From Polaribacter pacificus (GTDB taxonomy: Bacteria; Bacteroidota; Bacteroidia; Flavobacteriales; Flavobacteriaceae), in NCBI RefSeq assembly GCF_038024035.1, contig NZ_CP150664.1, positions 682,001-746,000 of the forward strand: 64,000 nt of DNA. Direction: 5' to 3'. Position numbers and translations under genes: made by a program. Positions 52,763 through 59,936 of the stretch are shown in pieces. Positions within the stretch are counted from its first letter, which is position 1; the number at the start of each line of letters is the position of its first letter. The notes beneath the pieces were generated by a model, which saw nothing but the letters and a program-made list of their open reading frames with translations, had not been told where the DNA came from and did no database searches.

Positions 52763-53819
52763 ACTAGCCCTGATCCTTTTGATGATTCCTCAAATTGGTT
52801 TTTCAAGTACTATTGATCAAAAACACGAAAAAACAAAAACGCTTAAAAAAGCATATGATGTATCTAGGAATGCAACAGTTGACATAGAAAACAAATACGG
52901 AAATATTAACATAATTAGTTGGGATAAAAATCGCGTAGAGATTACCGTAGAAATTACTGTAAAAGGAAGTAGTCTTAGTGCGGTAGAAAAGCGCCTTGAA
53001 GCTATTGATGTGGATTTTAACGGAAACTCTAGCTATGTAAAAGCAAAAACAATTATTGAAAAAAAGAGTAGCTGGGGTTTTTGGAGCTCTTCTAGCAATG
53101 TCAATTATCAAATTAATTACACTGTTAAAATGCCAAAAGACAATAATATTAAACTAAATAATGATTACGGAAGCATCATTGTAGATGAAATTAACGGAAA
53201 AGCAGATATCAATTGTGATTATGGAAAAATAATCGTTGGAAGTTTAAACAACACTAACAACAACATCAATTTAGATTACTGTTCAGCATCTACCATTAAC
53301 TATCTAAAAAATGGAGACCTCAATATTGATTATTCTAAGCTTACAGTAGACAAAGCTTATGATGTGTCTGTTAATGCAGATTACTCTACTCTAAATTTTG
53401 GTAAAATAAATGGTATTGAGTTTAACGGTGACTACGGAAGCATTTCTGTCGATGAAGTTCGTAATATCGTTGCCAACACTGACTATGTGAGTGTTAAAAT
53501 TGGAACCGTTTACAACAATGTAAAATTGGAATCTGATTATGGGTCAATAAAGATTGCTGAATTGGCTAATGGTTTTTCTAATGCCTATATCAATGCAGAA
53601 TATACTGGAATTTCTATCGGCACTAAAAGCACAAACAACTTTCAGTTTATCATAGACCTTAGCTATGCCGGTTTTAGTTATGACAAAGGCCATGTAGATC
53701 TTTATAAAAGCATTGAAAAAAGCACCAAAAAATACTATGAAGGTGTGTACGGTAAAGGATCTAATAAGGCTAAACTAACTATCAAATCAGAATTTGGAAG
53801 CGTAAAACTAAAAGATTAA
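52743..53819 (+). CDS. DUF4097-type secreted beta-solenoid protein
   Basis: A 358-residue protein with signal peptide (residues 1-21). From about residue 110 it has roughly nine repeats of a short DY-centred unit (NDYGSIIVDEI, CDYGKIIVGSL, IDYSKLTVDK, GDYGSISVDEV, SDYGSIKIAEL), spaced about 18-25 residues, as in a right-handed beta solenoid. The family (DUF4097) is widespread and of unknown function. I start at 52743, inside the previous gene, because the earlier frame has no signal peptide. Confidence 0.85.
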   Translation: MKKSIFKLALILLMIPQIGFSSTIDQKHEKTKTLKKAYDVSRNATVDIENKYGNINIISWDKNRVEITVEITVKGSSLSAVEKRLEAIDVDFNGNSSYVKAKTIIEKKSSWGFWSSSSNVNYQINYTVKMPKDNNIKLNNDYGSIIVDEINGKADINCDYGKIIVGSLNNTNNNINLDYCSASTINYLKNGDLNIDYSKLTVDKAYDVSVNADYSTLNFGKINGIEFNGDYGSISVDEVRNIVANTDYVSVKIGTVYNNVKLESDYGSIKIAELANGFSNAYINAEYTGISIGTKSTNNFQFIIDLSYAGFSYDKGHVDLYKSIEKSTKKYYEGVYGKGSNKAKLTIKSEFGSVKLKD

Positions 53820-53843
53820 TATATCACTCTAAAGACAAACATT

Positions 53844-54578
53844 ATGAAAAAAAATATCATTATTAGCTGCGTACTGCTAATCTTAAGTTTTAGTACACAA
53901 GCACAAAATTGGTGGGGAAACTCTAAGAGCATTCGAGGTAATGGTCATGTAGTAACTGAAAACAGAAAAACATCAAGTTATGATGGCATTAGTATTGGTG
54001 GTTCTTTTGATGTGATACTCGTTAAAGGAAAAGAAGGCAAAATAACACTGAGAGGTGAAGAAAACATCCTAAAGTATATTGAAACAGAGGTTTCGGGTTC
54101 TACTCTAAAAATCCAGTACAAGAGAAATACGAATATTAGAACTACAAGAAAACTAACAATAACGATCCCATATAGAGACATTGATAAAATATCTTTAGGG
54201 GGTTCTGGTAACATCACTGCAAAAGAATTAATCAAGGCAGATGAAATGGCTCTTAGTATAGGTGGATCAGGAAACATTAATTTAAAGATTGATGCCAATG
54301 AGCTTAAAACCTCTATTGGTGGCTCTGGAAGCATTAACGTTTCTGGTAGCTCTAAAGAGTTGACCTGTTCTATTGCAGGGTCTGGGAGTATTAAGGCCTA
54401 TGATTTAAAAACCTCTATAGTAAACGCAAACATAGCCGGATCTGGAAGCATTAGAACTACTGTTGCCAATCAAATCAAAGCAAATGTAGTAGGGTCTGGT
54501 AATATTTATTATAGAGGAAATCCTAAAAAGATTTCTAGTAAATCTGTAGGATCTGGAAGTATCATAGATAAGAATTAA
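53844..54578 (+). CDS. Head-GIN domain protein (DUF2807), secreted
   Basis: A 244-residue secreted protein with signal peptide (ending TQAQ, about residue 21). The DUF2807 head-GIN domain begins SYDGISIGGSFDVILVKG. It then carries seven repeats of a xGSG(N/S)I unit (GGSGNI, GGSGSI, AGSGSI, VGSGNI), about 15-25 residues apart, which indicates a beta helix. It is the last gene of the ECF operon, 24 bases after DUF4097. Both proteins are repeat-built and probably face the periplasm or the surface. Confidence 0.88.
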   Translation: MKKNIIISCVLLILSFSTQAQNWWGNSKSIRGNGHVVTENRKTSSYDGISIGGSFDVILVKGKEGKITLRGEENILKYIETEVSGSTLKIQYKRNTNIRTTRKLTITIPYRDIDKISLGGSGNITAKELIKADEMALSIGGSGNINLKIDANELKTSIGGSGSINVSGSSKELTCSIAGSGSIKAYDLKTSIVNANIAGSGSIRTTVANQIKANVVGSGNIYYRGNPKKISSKSVGSGSIIDKN

Positions 54579-54633
54579 TCATTTAAATAATAAGTTCTAC
54601 AAACTCCGAACGAAATCAGTCAAAAACAAGCAT

Positions 54634-54672
54634 AAAAAACCCAAAGCAATTAACTGCTTTGGGTTTTGTTTT
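54634..54672. terminator. Bidirectional terminator, 3' end of the ECF operon and of a putative small RNA
   Basis: Stem AACCCAAAGCA/TGCTTTGGGTT. On the minus strand it is followed by six U (54634-54639), on the plus strand by four T and TGTTTT. The minus direction looks the stronger. Confidence 0.8.
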
Positions 54673-54752
54673 CTGTATAATCCCCCAATTATTTGAAAAC
54701 TTTTTAACTAATTAAACAAGGCTGTGCATTCTTTGTAATCCCCCAATTATTA
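54671..54752 (-). repeat. Two direct repeats of 24 bases, 58 bases apart
   Basis: Copies at 54671-54694 and 54729-54752. Both read, on the minus strand, AATAATTGGGGGATTA followed by a variable pair and AGAA. Five consecutive G are rare in this AT-rich sequence. Confidence 0.75.
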
Positions 54753-54825
54753 TTAAAAACACGAACCATTAATTTAATTAACACTGGTAAAAATTTAATG
54801 ATTCAATTATTAAATAATTACACTA

Positions 54826-54833
54826 CAAAGATA
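54826..54833 (-). promoter_or_regulatory. -7 box of the putative small RNA
   Basis: TATCTTTG on the minus strand. There is no TTG at the normal -33 position, as expected for an activator-dependent promoter. Confidence 0.45.
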
Positions 54834-54866
54834 CATTCATTCCCTTATTCTAAATTGACTTGTTCG

Positions 54867-54896
54867 ACGAATGGTATATTTGACCCGTTGAATGGT
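54867..54896 (-). promoter_or_regulatory. LytTR-type paired direct-repeat operator
   Basis: On the minus strand ACCATTCAA (54888-54896) and ACCATTCGT (54867-54875) are separated by exactly 12 bases. LytTR regulators bind pairs of 9-bp repeats of the form (T/A)(A/C)(C/A)GTTN(A/G)(T/G), 12 bases apart. The second copy fits at 8 of 9 positions and the first at 7 of 9. The centres lie about 50 and 71 bases before the predicted start at 54821. Confidence 0.5.
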
Positions 54897-55016
54897 AATT
54901 TTCTTCCGATAAGTAGATAAGCAACATCTCTTAATCGATCAACCTTGGGGCTAAAGAATCGTGTTTTATGTGCAATATAGAGCACAACAGCGCCGTAATG
55001 GTTATAACTACGAGTT

Positions 55017-55448
55017 TTACAGTTCTTTATACATTTGATAATGAATACCTATTTCTAGAATTTCAAAAGGTTCACCGACAATTTGGTAACCCATTTTTTT
55101 ATAAAATAAGAGGGCACCTTCTCTAGCATTAAACCAAAGTGATTTACAGCCTTTTTCAATAAGAATATCTTCGGCAAATTGCAACATTGCTTTTCCACAC
55201 CCTTTTCTAGTGTGCTCGTTACTGGTTGCCATTCCTCGAAGTTGATATTGAGGCTGATTAAATAACGCATTGTTGGTTTTTATATAAGAAGAAACAGCAA
55301 TCAACGTTTTTTCTTCAAATGCTCCTAAGTGAAAACTATCAGAATGGGTATCTCCATCAAGAACCACAGGTAAATCAAGGCCATTTCTTAAAACTTTTAA
55401 CCGAATTGGATGTGTTTGAGCTGCTGTTATTTTTTTAATTTGGATCAT
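55017..55448 (-). CDS. GNAT-family N-acetyltransferase
   Basis: A 143-residue acetyltransferase. The acetyl-CoA loop is in RGMATSNEHTRKGCGKAMLQFAEDIL, with R-x-G-x-G/A. The C-terminal SLWFNAREGALLFYKKMGYQIVG strand-helix is the other GNAT hallmark. ALFNQPQYQLRGMA lies before the loop. The substrate cannot be predicted. It is a single gene with no clear promoter box close by. Confidence 0.88.
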   Translation of the reverse strand: MIQIKKITAAQTHPIRLKVLRNGLDLPVVLDGDTHSDSFHLGAFEEKTLIAVSSYIKTNNALFNQPQYQLRGMATSNEHTRKGCGKAMLQFAEDILIEKGCKSLWFNAREGALLFYKKMGYQIVGEPFEILEIGIHYQMYKEL

Positions 55449-55558
55449 ACTATGGGTACATTTTACATTAACTCTCTAAAGGTTAAGAACTTCAATATTT
55501 AAATTTTGATTTACAGGAATAAAGATCAAAAAAAATATCAATTTTCTAAAATATTTTA

Positions 55559-55588
55559 TTGTAAAATTAAAAAATGAGCTTATATTTG
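55559..55588 (+). promoter_or_regulatory. tRNA-Gly promoter
   Basis: TTG (55559-55561), 19 bases, TATATTTG (55581-55588), an exact match to the Bacteroidota consensus and spacing. The mature tRNA starts at 55602. Confidence 0.8.
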
Positions 55589-55601
55589 CATCGCTTTACA
55601 G

Positions 55602-55674
55602 GCGAAAGTAGCTCAGTTGGTAGAGCGTCAGCCTTCCAAGCTGAATGTCGCCGGTTCGAACCCGGTCTTTCGCT
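55602..55674 (+). tRNA. tRNA-Gly (anticodon TCC)
   Basis: A 73-base cloverleaf. The acceptor stem GCGAAAG (55602-55608) pairs with CTTTCGC (55667-55673), with U as discriminator. The D-arm has AGCTCAGTTGG. The anticodon stem TCAGC/GCTGA encloses CTTCCAA, with TCC at 55635-55637. The T-arm GCCGG-TTCGAAC-CCGGT is perfect. CCA is not encoded. The gene stands alone and is followed by a terminator. Confidence 0.97.
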
Positions 55675-55675
55675 C

Positions 55676-55709
55676 AAAAGACTCCATTTTATTATGGAGT
55701 CTTTTTTTT
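55676..55709 (+). terminator. tRNA terminator
   Basis: Stem AAAAGACTCCAT/ATGGAGTCTTTT with a short loop and eight T residues, two bases after the tRNA. Confidence 0.88.
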
Positions 55710-55791
55710 GCTCCATACTTTAAAAAAACACCTGCCTGAGGTGATAACCTACCTGCCACAATCTGGGTTTAAATAGAGCAAAGGTGAGATA

Positions 55792-55812
55792 AACCTAGTC
55801 TTTAGCTCAAAA
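55792..55812 (+). repeat. Imperfect copy of the tRNA-Gly 3' end
   Basis: These 21 bases match 55659-55679 (T-loop end, acceptor 3' strand and four A) at 18 of 21 positions. The copy is 133 bases downstream and not part of a second cloverleaf. It may be an old attachment-site scar or a decayed tRNA. Confidence 0.5.
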
Positions 55813-55839
55813 AAAACCGAAACAGTTTTGTTTCGGTTT
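55809..55839 (-). terminator. Terminator after the rhomboid gene
   Basis: Stem AAACCGAAAC/GTTTCGGTTT with eight U residues on the minus strand. Confidence 0.8.
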
Positions 55840-55845
55840 ATGTAT

Positions 55846-56490
55846 TTATAAGTTTTTCAGTTTCTTTCCAAAAAGCAACAACAAAACGATAGGTACAGAC
55901 AATAAAAGTACCATGGTTTGATTCATTGAGAAAATTTGTGGGAATAGCACTAAGGTAATCACAAAGCCTCCTATTGCCCCTCCTAGATGCGCAGAATGAC
56001 CAACGTTTCCTAGTTGTTTTTTCATTCCATAGATTGAATATACCAAATAACCAACCCCAAAAATATAAGCCGGAATTGGAATAGGTAATGGGAACAACAT
56101 TAAGCTCATATTTGGGTATATCAAAATAGAGGAATAAACGATTCCAGAAACAGCTCCAGAGGCTCCTACTGCACTGTAATTCATTTCATTCTTATGGTAG
56201 GTTAACGAGTAAAGACTCCCTGCTAATAAACTTCCTATATAAATTGCCAAAAAAGAAGCCGTCCCAAGGTTGTTGGCTACTATATCACCAAACAAATACA
56301 AGGCATACATATTAAATCCTAAATGCATCCAATCCACATGTAAAAAACCAGAAGTAAGCATACGTTCCTTTTCTCCATTTCGTATTTTACCTATTTGAAA
56401 TTTGTACCTGTTTAAAAAAGAATAATCCTTAAAACCTTTCATGGAAATAAGCACATTAGCAGCAATTAATACAATTAAAACTTGATTCAT
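55846..56490 (-). CDS. Rhomboid-family intramembrane serine protease
   Basis: A 214-residue protein with about six transmembrane helices. The catalytic Ser111 is in GASGAVSG and His168 in GHSAHLGGAIGG, which is the helix 6 motif. Asn60 in HLGFNMYALYLFGD matches the oxyanion-side position. The basic N-terminal FLNRYKFQIGKIRNGEKERM leads into the first loop. All required residues are present. Substrates are unknown. It is transcribed divergently from the acyltransferase gene. Confidence 0.9.
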   Translation of the reverse strand: MNQVLIVLIAANVLISMKGFKDYSFLNRYKFQIGKIRNGEKERMLTSGFLHVDWMHLGFNMYALYLFGDIVANNLGTASFLAIYIGSLLAGSLYSLTYHKNEMNYSAVGASGAVSGIVYSSILIYPNMSLMLFPLPIPIPAYIFGVGYLVYSIYGMKKQLGNVGHSAHLGGAIGGFVITLVLFPQIFSMNQTMVLLLSVPIVLLLLFGKKLKNL

Positions 56491-56667
56491 AGTTTTCTTA
56501 TCTATAGTTACAAACTTAGTATAAAACTATGGAATAGCATTCTATACAGCTGGTAAATTTGATTAAAACCTATGGAATAGAATCAATCTAGTAACTTCTA
56601 GAAGATTTGTGAAATGGGGTTTTATTAAAAGAAAATTATATGCGATATTTGCAATTCAAAAATATAG

Positions 56668-57549
56668 ATGCACAAATTAGTTTTTTATTTAGCTTCCCCT
56701 ATCATTTGGCTGTTTTCTAAACTGCCTTTTAGAGTTTTATATACAATTTCTGACGCTATATATTTCCTTTTCTTTTACCTGATTGGCTACAGAAAAAAAG
56801 TAGTCTTAGATAATTTAAAATTGGTCTATCCAGAAAAATCTGAAAGCGATTTAAAAGTCATTCAAAAAAAGTTTTTTATGCACTTTGTAGACACCTTAAT
56901 CGAAGCAATTAAGGCTATTACAATCTCAGAGACCAGCATTAAAAAAAGATACAAATACAAAAACATTGAGCTCATTGACTCCTTGCACGCTCAAGGTAAA
57001 AGCATTATTCTAGTAGGAGCACATTACGGAAACTGGGAATGGGTTGTTGGGATGCCTCTGTTAACTAACATGGATTGTTATTGTTCTTACACCAAGATTC
57101 AGAATAAAAAATTTGAAAACCTCATTAAAGATTCTCGTAGCAAATTTGGCATGACTTGTTTAAAATCAAGCGAAATCATTAAAGGGATTGTTAAGAATGT
57201 AAAAGAAAAGAAGCAAGGGCTTTATTTATTGATTAGTGATCAATCTCCAATGCTTCAAAAAAACCAATATTGGGCAGATTTTCTAAACGTTAAGGTCCCT
57301 ATATTTATGGGGGCAGAAATGATTTCTAAAAAATTTGATTTTGCAGTGGTTAATATGAATACTACTAGAGTCAAAAGAGGGTATTATGAATCAGAATTTG
57401 AGCTCATTACAGACAGACCAAAAGAATTAGAAGAACATCAGATTACAAACAAGTACCTACGTATAACGGAAGCACATATACACAAAGCTCCTGAGTTTTA
57501 CCTATGGTCTCACAAACGGTTTAAGCACAAAGGCAAAGAGAGGGTTTAA
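56668..57549 (+). CDS. Lipid A biosynthesis acyltransferase (LpxL/HtrB family)
   Basis: A 293-residue inner-membrane acyltransferase. There is an N-terminal hydrophobic segment (residues 1-40). The catalytic HX4E motif is in VGAHYGNWEWVVG. YLLISDQSP and the substrate pocket region follow. Enzymes of this family add secondary acyl chains to Kdo2-lipid A, so it may act in the same lipopolysaccharide as the Kdo genes at 37-41 kb. A run of eight C starts one base after the stop. Confidence 0.9.
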   Translation: MHKLVFYLASPIIWLFSKLPFRVLYTISDAIYFLFFYLIGYRKKVVLDNLKLVYPEKSESDLKVIQKKFFMHFVDTLIEAIKAITISETSIKKRYKYKNIELIDSLHAQGKSIILVGAHYGNWEWVVGMPLLTNMDCYCSYTKIQNKKFENLIKDSRSKFGMTCLKSSEIIKGIVKNVKEKKQGLYLLISDQSPMLQKNQYWADFLNVKVPIFMGAEMISKKFDFAVVNMNTTRVKRGYYESEFELITDRPKELEEHQITNKYLRITEAHIHKAPEFYLWSHKRFKHKGKERV

Positions 57550-57597
57550 CCCCCCCCTTTTACTTTGCTAATAAATTTAAGTGATACTAAAGTTGAT

Positions 57598-59070
57598 TTA
57601 CAAATCTGAAAACCAAGCTGCAACCAAATCTTTCTCTATAGAAACGGCACTCTTGTGTTTATAGTCGTTTTGCACAGCATCATAGTCATAATCATTTGAC
57701 CACTCCTCTACATTTGCGCAAACTTCTTTTAAAGCTTTGCAAATAAAATCAACCTCTTTATTTGTAATGGTTGGATGTATTGACAAACGAACCCATCCTG
57801 GTTTTTCTACTGAACAACCTTCTATAATTTGCTTTTCTATGGCTTTTGACTTTTGTTGGTCTACATTTAATAAGAAATGTCCATAAGTACCTGCACAAGA
57901 ACATCCTCCTCTTGTTTGGATTCCATAACGATCGTTTAATAACTTTACGATCATATTAAAGTGTACATTATCAACATAAAAAGAAAAGATCCCCAAACGG
58001 CTTTTATGATCGGGAGCTAATATTTTTAAATTAGGAATAGACTCTAAAGTTTTAAAAATTACAGCGTTAATTTCATCTTCTCTAGCCTTAATTTTACCTG
58101 TACCCATCTGCTCTTTTAACAAAACACAAAGTGCAATTTTAATGGTTTGCATAAAAGCTGGAGTTCCACCATCTTCTCTGGTTTCTACATCGTCAAAATA
58201 GTCGTGATCTCCCCAAGGGTTTGTATAACTAACCGTACCTCCTCCTGGATTGTCTGGTACCAAATTTTTATACAGTTTCTTATTAAAAATTAACACTCCA
58301 GAAGTTCCTGGACCTCCAAGAAACTTGTGAGGTGAAAAGAAAATAGCATCGAGATAAGCCTCTGGATCTTCTGGATGCATATTGATATCTACATAAGGTG
58401 CAGAACATGCAAAATCTACAAAACACAAACCATTATAATTATGTATAATCTTTGCTATTTGATGATAGTTTGTCTTGATTCCAGTAACATTAGAACAAGC
58501 TGTTACTGAAGCTATTTTAATGGGTCTATCTTCGTGCTCTTTGATAATCTTATCAAAACTATCTAAACAAATAAGCCCTTGTTGATCACAGGGAATTACC
58601 ACTACATCAGCAATCGTTTCTAACCAAGAAGTTTGATTGGAATGGTGCTCCATATGAGAGACAAAAACAATCGGTCTTAGACTATCTGGAATCTCTGTAT
58701 ATTCTTTTAAGCTTTCGGTTACTTTAAGCCCTAAAATACGTTGAAACTTGTTTACAACACCTGTCATTCCAGATCCTTCTGTAATTAAGACATCGTTAGC
58801 ATCTGCATTTACATGGCTTTTAATAATCTTTCTAGCTTCGTGGTAAGCCAAAGTCATGGCAGCTCCACTGGTAGATGTTTCCGTATGAGTGTTGGCTACA
58901 AAAGGGCCAAAATCATTTAATAATTTTTCTTCTATTGGTCTATACAATCGTCCACTAGCTGTCCAATCTGTATAAATTAATTGTTGTTCGCCATAGGGTG
59001 ATTTAAAGGTTTGGTCCACCCCAACTATATGCTTGCGAAATTGATCAAAGTATTGTTCTAAGGAATTCAT
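57598..59070 (-). CDS. Class V aminotransferase-fold PLP enzyme (cysteine-desulfurase-like)
   Basis: A 490-residue PLP enzyme of the class V aminotransferase group. The PLP Lys is in FFSPHKFLGGPGTSGVL. The PLP-binding Asp and Gln region is GLCFVDFACSAPYV. MEHHSNQTSW is the His-rich loop, and TRGGCSCAGTYGHFLL resembles the catalytic Cys loop of SufS/IscS. There is no Fe-S scaffold gene nearby and the protein is longer than SufS, so the reaction is uncertain. It ends 11 bases before the next gene in the same direction. Confidence 0.85.
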   Translation of the reverse strand: MNSLEQYFDQFRKHIVGVDQTFKSPYGEQQLIYTDWTASGRLYRPIEEKLLNDFGPFVANTHTETSTSGAAMTLAYHEARKIIKSHVNADANDVLITEGSGMTGVVNKFQRILGLKVTESLKEYTEIPDSLRPIVFVSHMEHHSNQTSWLETIADVVVIPCDQQGLICLDSFDKIIKEHEDRPIKIASVTACSNVTGIKTNYHQIAKIIHNYNGLCFVDFACSAPYVDINMHPEDPEAYLDAIFFSPHKFLGGPGTSGVLIFNKKLYKNLVPDNPGGGTVSYTNPWGDHDYFDDVETREDGGTPAFMQTIKIALCVLLKEQMGTGKIKAREDEINAVIFKTLESIPNLKILAPDHKSRLGIFSFYVDNVHFNMIVKLLNDRYGIQTRGGCSCAGTYGHFLLNVDQQKSKAIEKQIIEGCSVEKPGWVRLSIHPTITNKEVDFICKALKEVCANVEEWSNDYDYDAVQNDYKHKSAVSIEKDLVAAWFSDL

Positions 59071-59081
59071 TAAAAAGAGTA

Positions 59082-59936
59082 TTAAAACAGTCTAAATCTC
59101 CCTCCAAAAACCAAGGTTTTTTCGAAAAAAGTAAAATGTTGTGAAGCAGAATCTGCAGTATTTTTTGTGGTTCTTATATTTGGCATATTAATATAGCCGT
59201 ACTTAAAATCGGTTTGAACAAAGAAATGCTTGAAAAAAGTAAAGTTAATCCCTGCTGCTGCAGAAATCCCCCAGCCAGACACATGAAACTCATCATAGCG
59301 TTCTTGTCCAAAAAGTGTGGTATTTGTTTTTGGGAATAAAAACCCTGCTCCAACACCTTCTGTTAGGTTCAGTTGAAATCGTTCTGAGTGCATTCCAATT
59401 AGAGCGCTAATATCATCAAACCTTTTAAACTCAACATTTACATAGTTTAAGCCATCTGTATGCTCAAAGGTTAAAAAGTCCTCATCTAGTAGTATGTTTT
59501 CATTTGCATAAACCTTATCATAGGGAGTTCCTGCATTAATCCGCCCATCGATGGCAACTGATTGTCCATTGGTCATTACATACTTCATATGATCAACACC
59601 AATAGATATGGTATAGTTATCATTTAAAAAGTACCCTAATTTAAAATTGGTCTGAGGAATGGTGATTCTCGTTAAATTAAAATAGTCATTAAAACTAAAC
59701 GGAGTCATACGATCTTTTGCCTTGACATCGTATAAGGTAAAATCATAGTTAGCCCCATTAAAACGGATATCTGAATTAGAAAAACTCCCGCGATTCCAAC
59801 CCCAAAAAAAGTAAAATTTTCCTTTGTGAGATGGCACTGTTGTGCTTTGAGCAACTCCAACGGTACTCATCAATAAGAAACCGATAAGTACTACTAAAAA
59901 CCCTTTTTTATTAGGCAATAACTGCTTGTATTTCAT
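59082..59936 (-). CDS. Predicted outer-membrane beta-barrel protein
   Basis: A 284-residue secreted protein. A signal segment (about residues 12-30, ending VGVAQ) leads a mature part of alternating strands with a Phe C-terminus (GGRFRLF), as in outer-membrane barrels. Repeated features are KLGYFLNDNYTISIG, FKRFDDISALIGMHS and a closing TDFKYGYINMP. No named family. It overlaps the end of glmM by 26 bases, so it is probably translated by coupling. The link to aminosugar metabolism is unclear. Confidence 0.8.
   Translation of the reverse strand: MKYKQLLPNKKGFLVVLIGFLLMSTVGVAQSTTVPSHKGKFYFFWGWNRGSFSNSDIRFNGANYDFTLYDVKAKDRMTPFSFNDYFNLTRITIPQTNFKLGYFLNDNYTISIGVDHMKYVMTNGQSVAIDGRINAGTPYDKVYANENILLDEDFLTFEHTDGLNYVNVEFKRFDDISALIGMHSERFQLNLTEGVGAGFLFPKTNTTLFGQERYDEFHVSGWGISAAAGINFTFFKHFFVQTDFKYGYINMPNIRTTKNTADSASQHFTFFEKTLVFGGRFRLF

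Larger units (their letters stand above)
54634..54822 (-). ncRNA. Putative small RNA with two GGGGG repeats
   Basis: A gene-free stretch with a promoter box (TATCTTTG, 54826-54833), a paired operator behind it (54867-54896) and a terminator (54634-54672), all on the minus strand. The predicted RNA is about 189 bases. It opens with an AU-rich 5' part and a small hairpin (ACCA...TGGT, 54765-54788). It then carries two 24-nt repeats, at 54729-54752 and 54671-54694, that agree at 21 of 24 positions and share AATAATTGGGGGATTA. The longest frame I noticed in it is a 21-residue one across the first repeat, with no coding signal. No known RNA family was recognised by eye. Confidence 0.5.

Noticed and set aside
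54706..54771. 21-residue ORF across the first GGGGG repeat of the small RNA
   Set aside because: Starts from an ATG inside a hairpin arm, has no ribosome-binding context, and the second repeat is not in an equivalent frame.
54846..55015. Minus-strand open frame of about 55 codons upstream of the small-RNA region
   Set aside because: It has no usual start codon and overlaps the operator and the GNAT gene end. No protein family is recognisable.
57550..57557. Run of eight C after the acyltransferase gene as a target of the GGGGG small RNA
   Set aside because: It lies after the stop codon and complementarity does not extend into the flanking bases.
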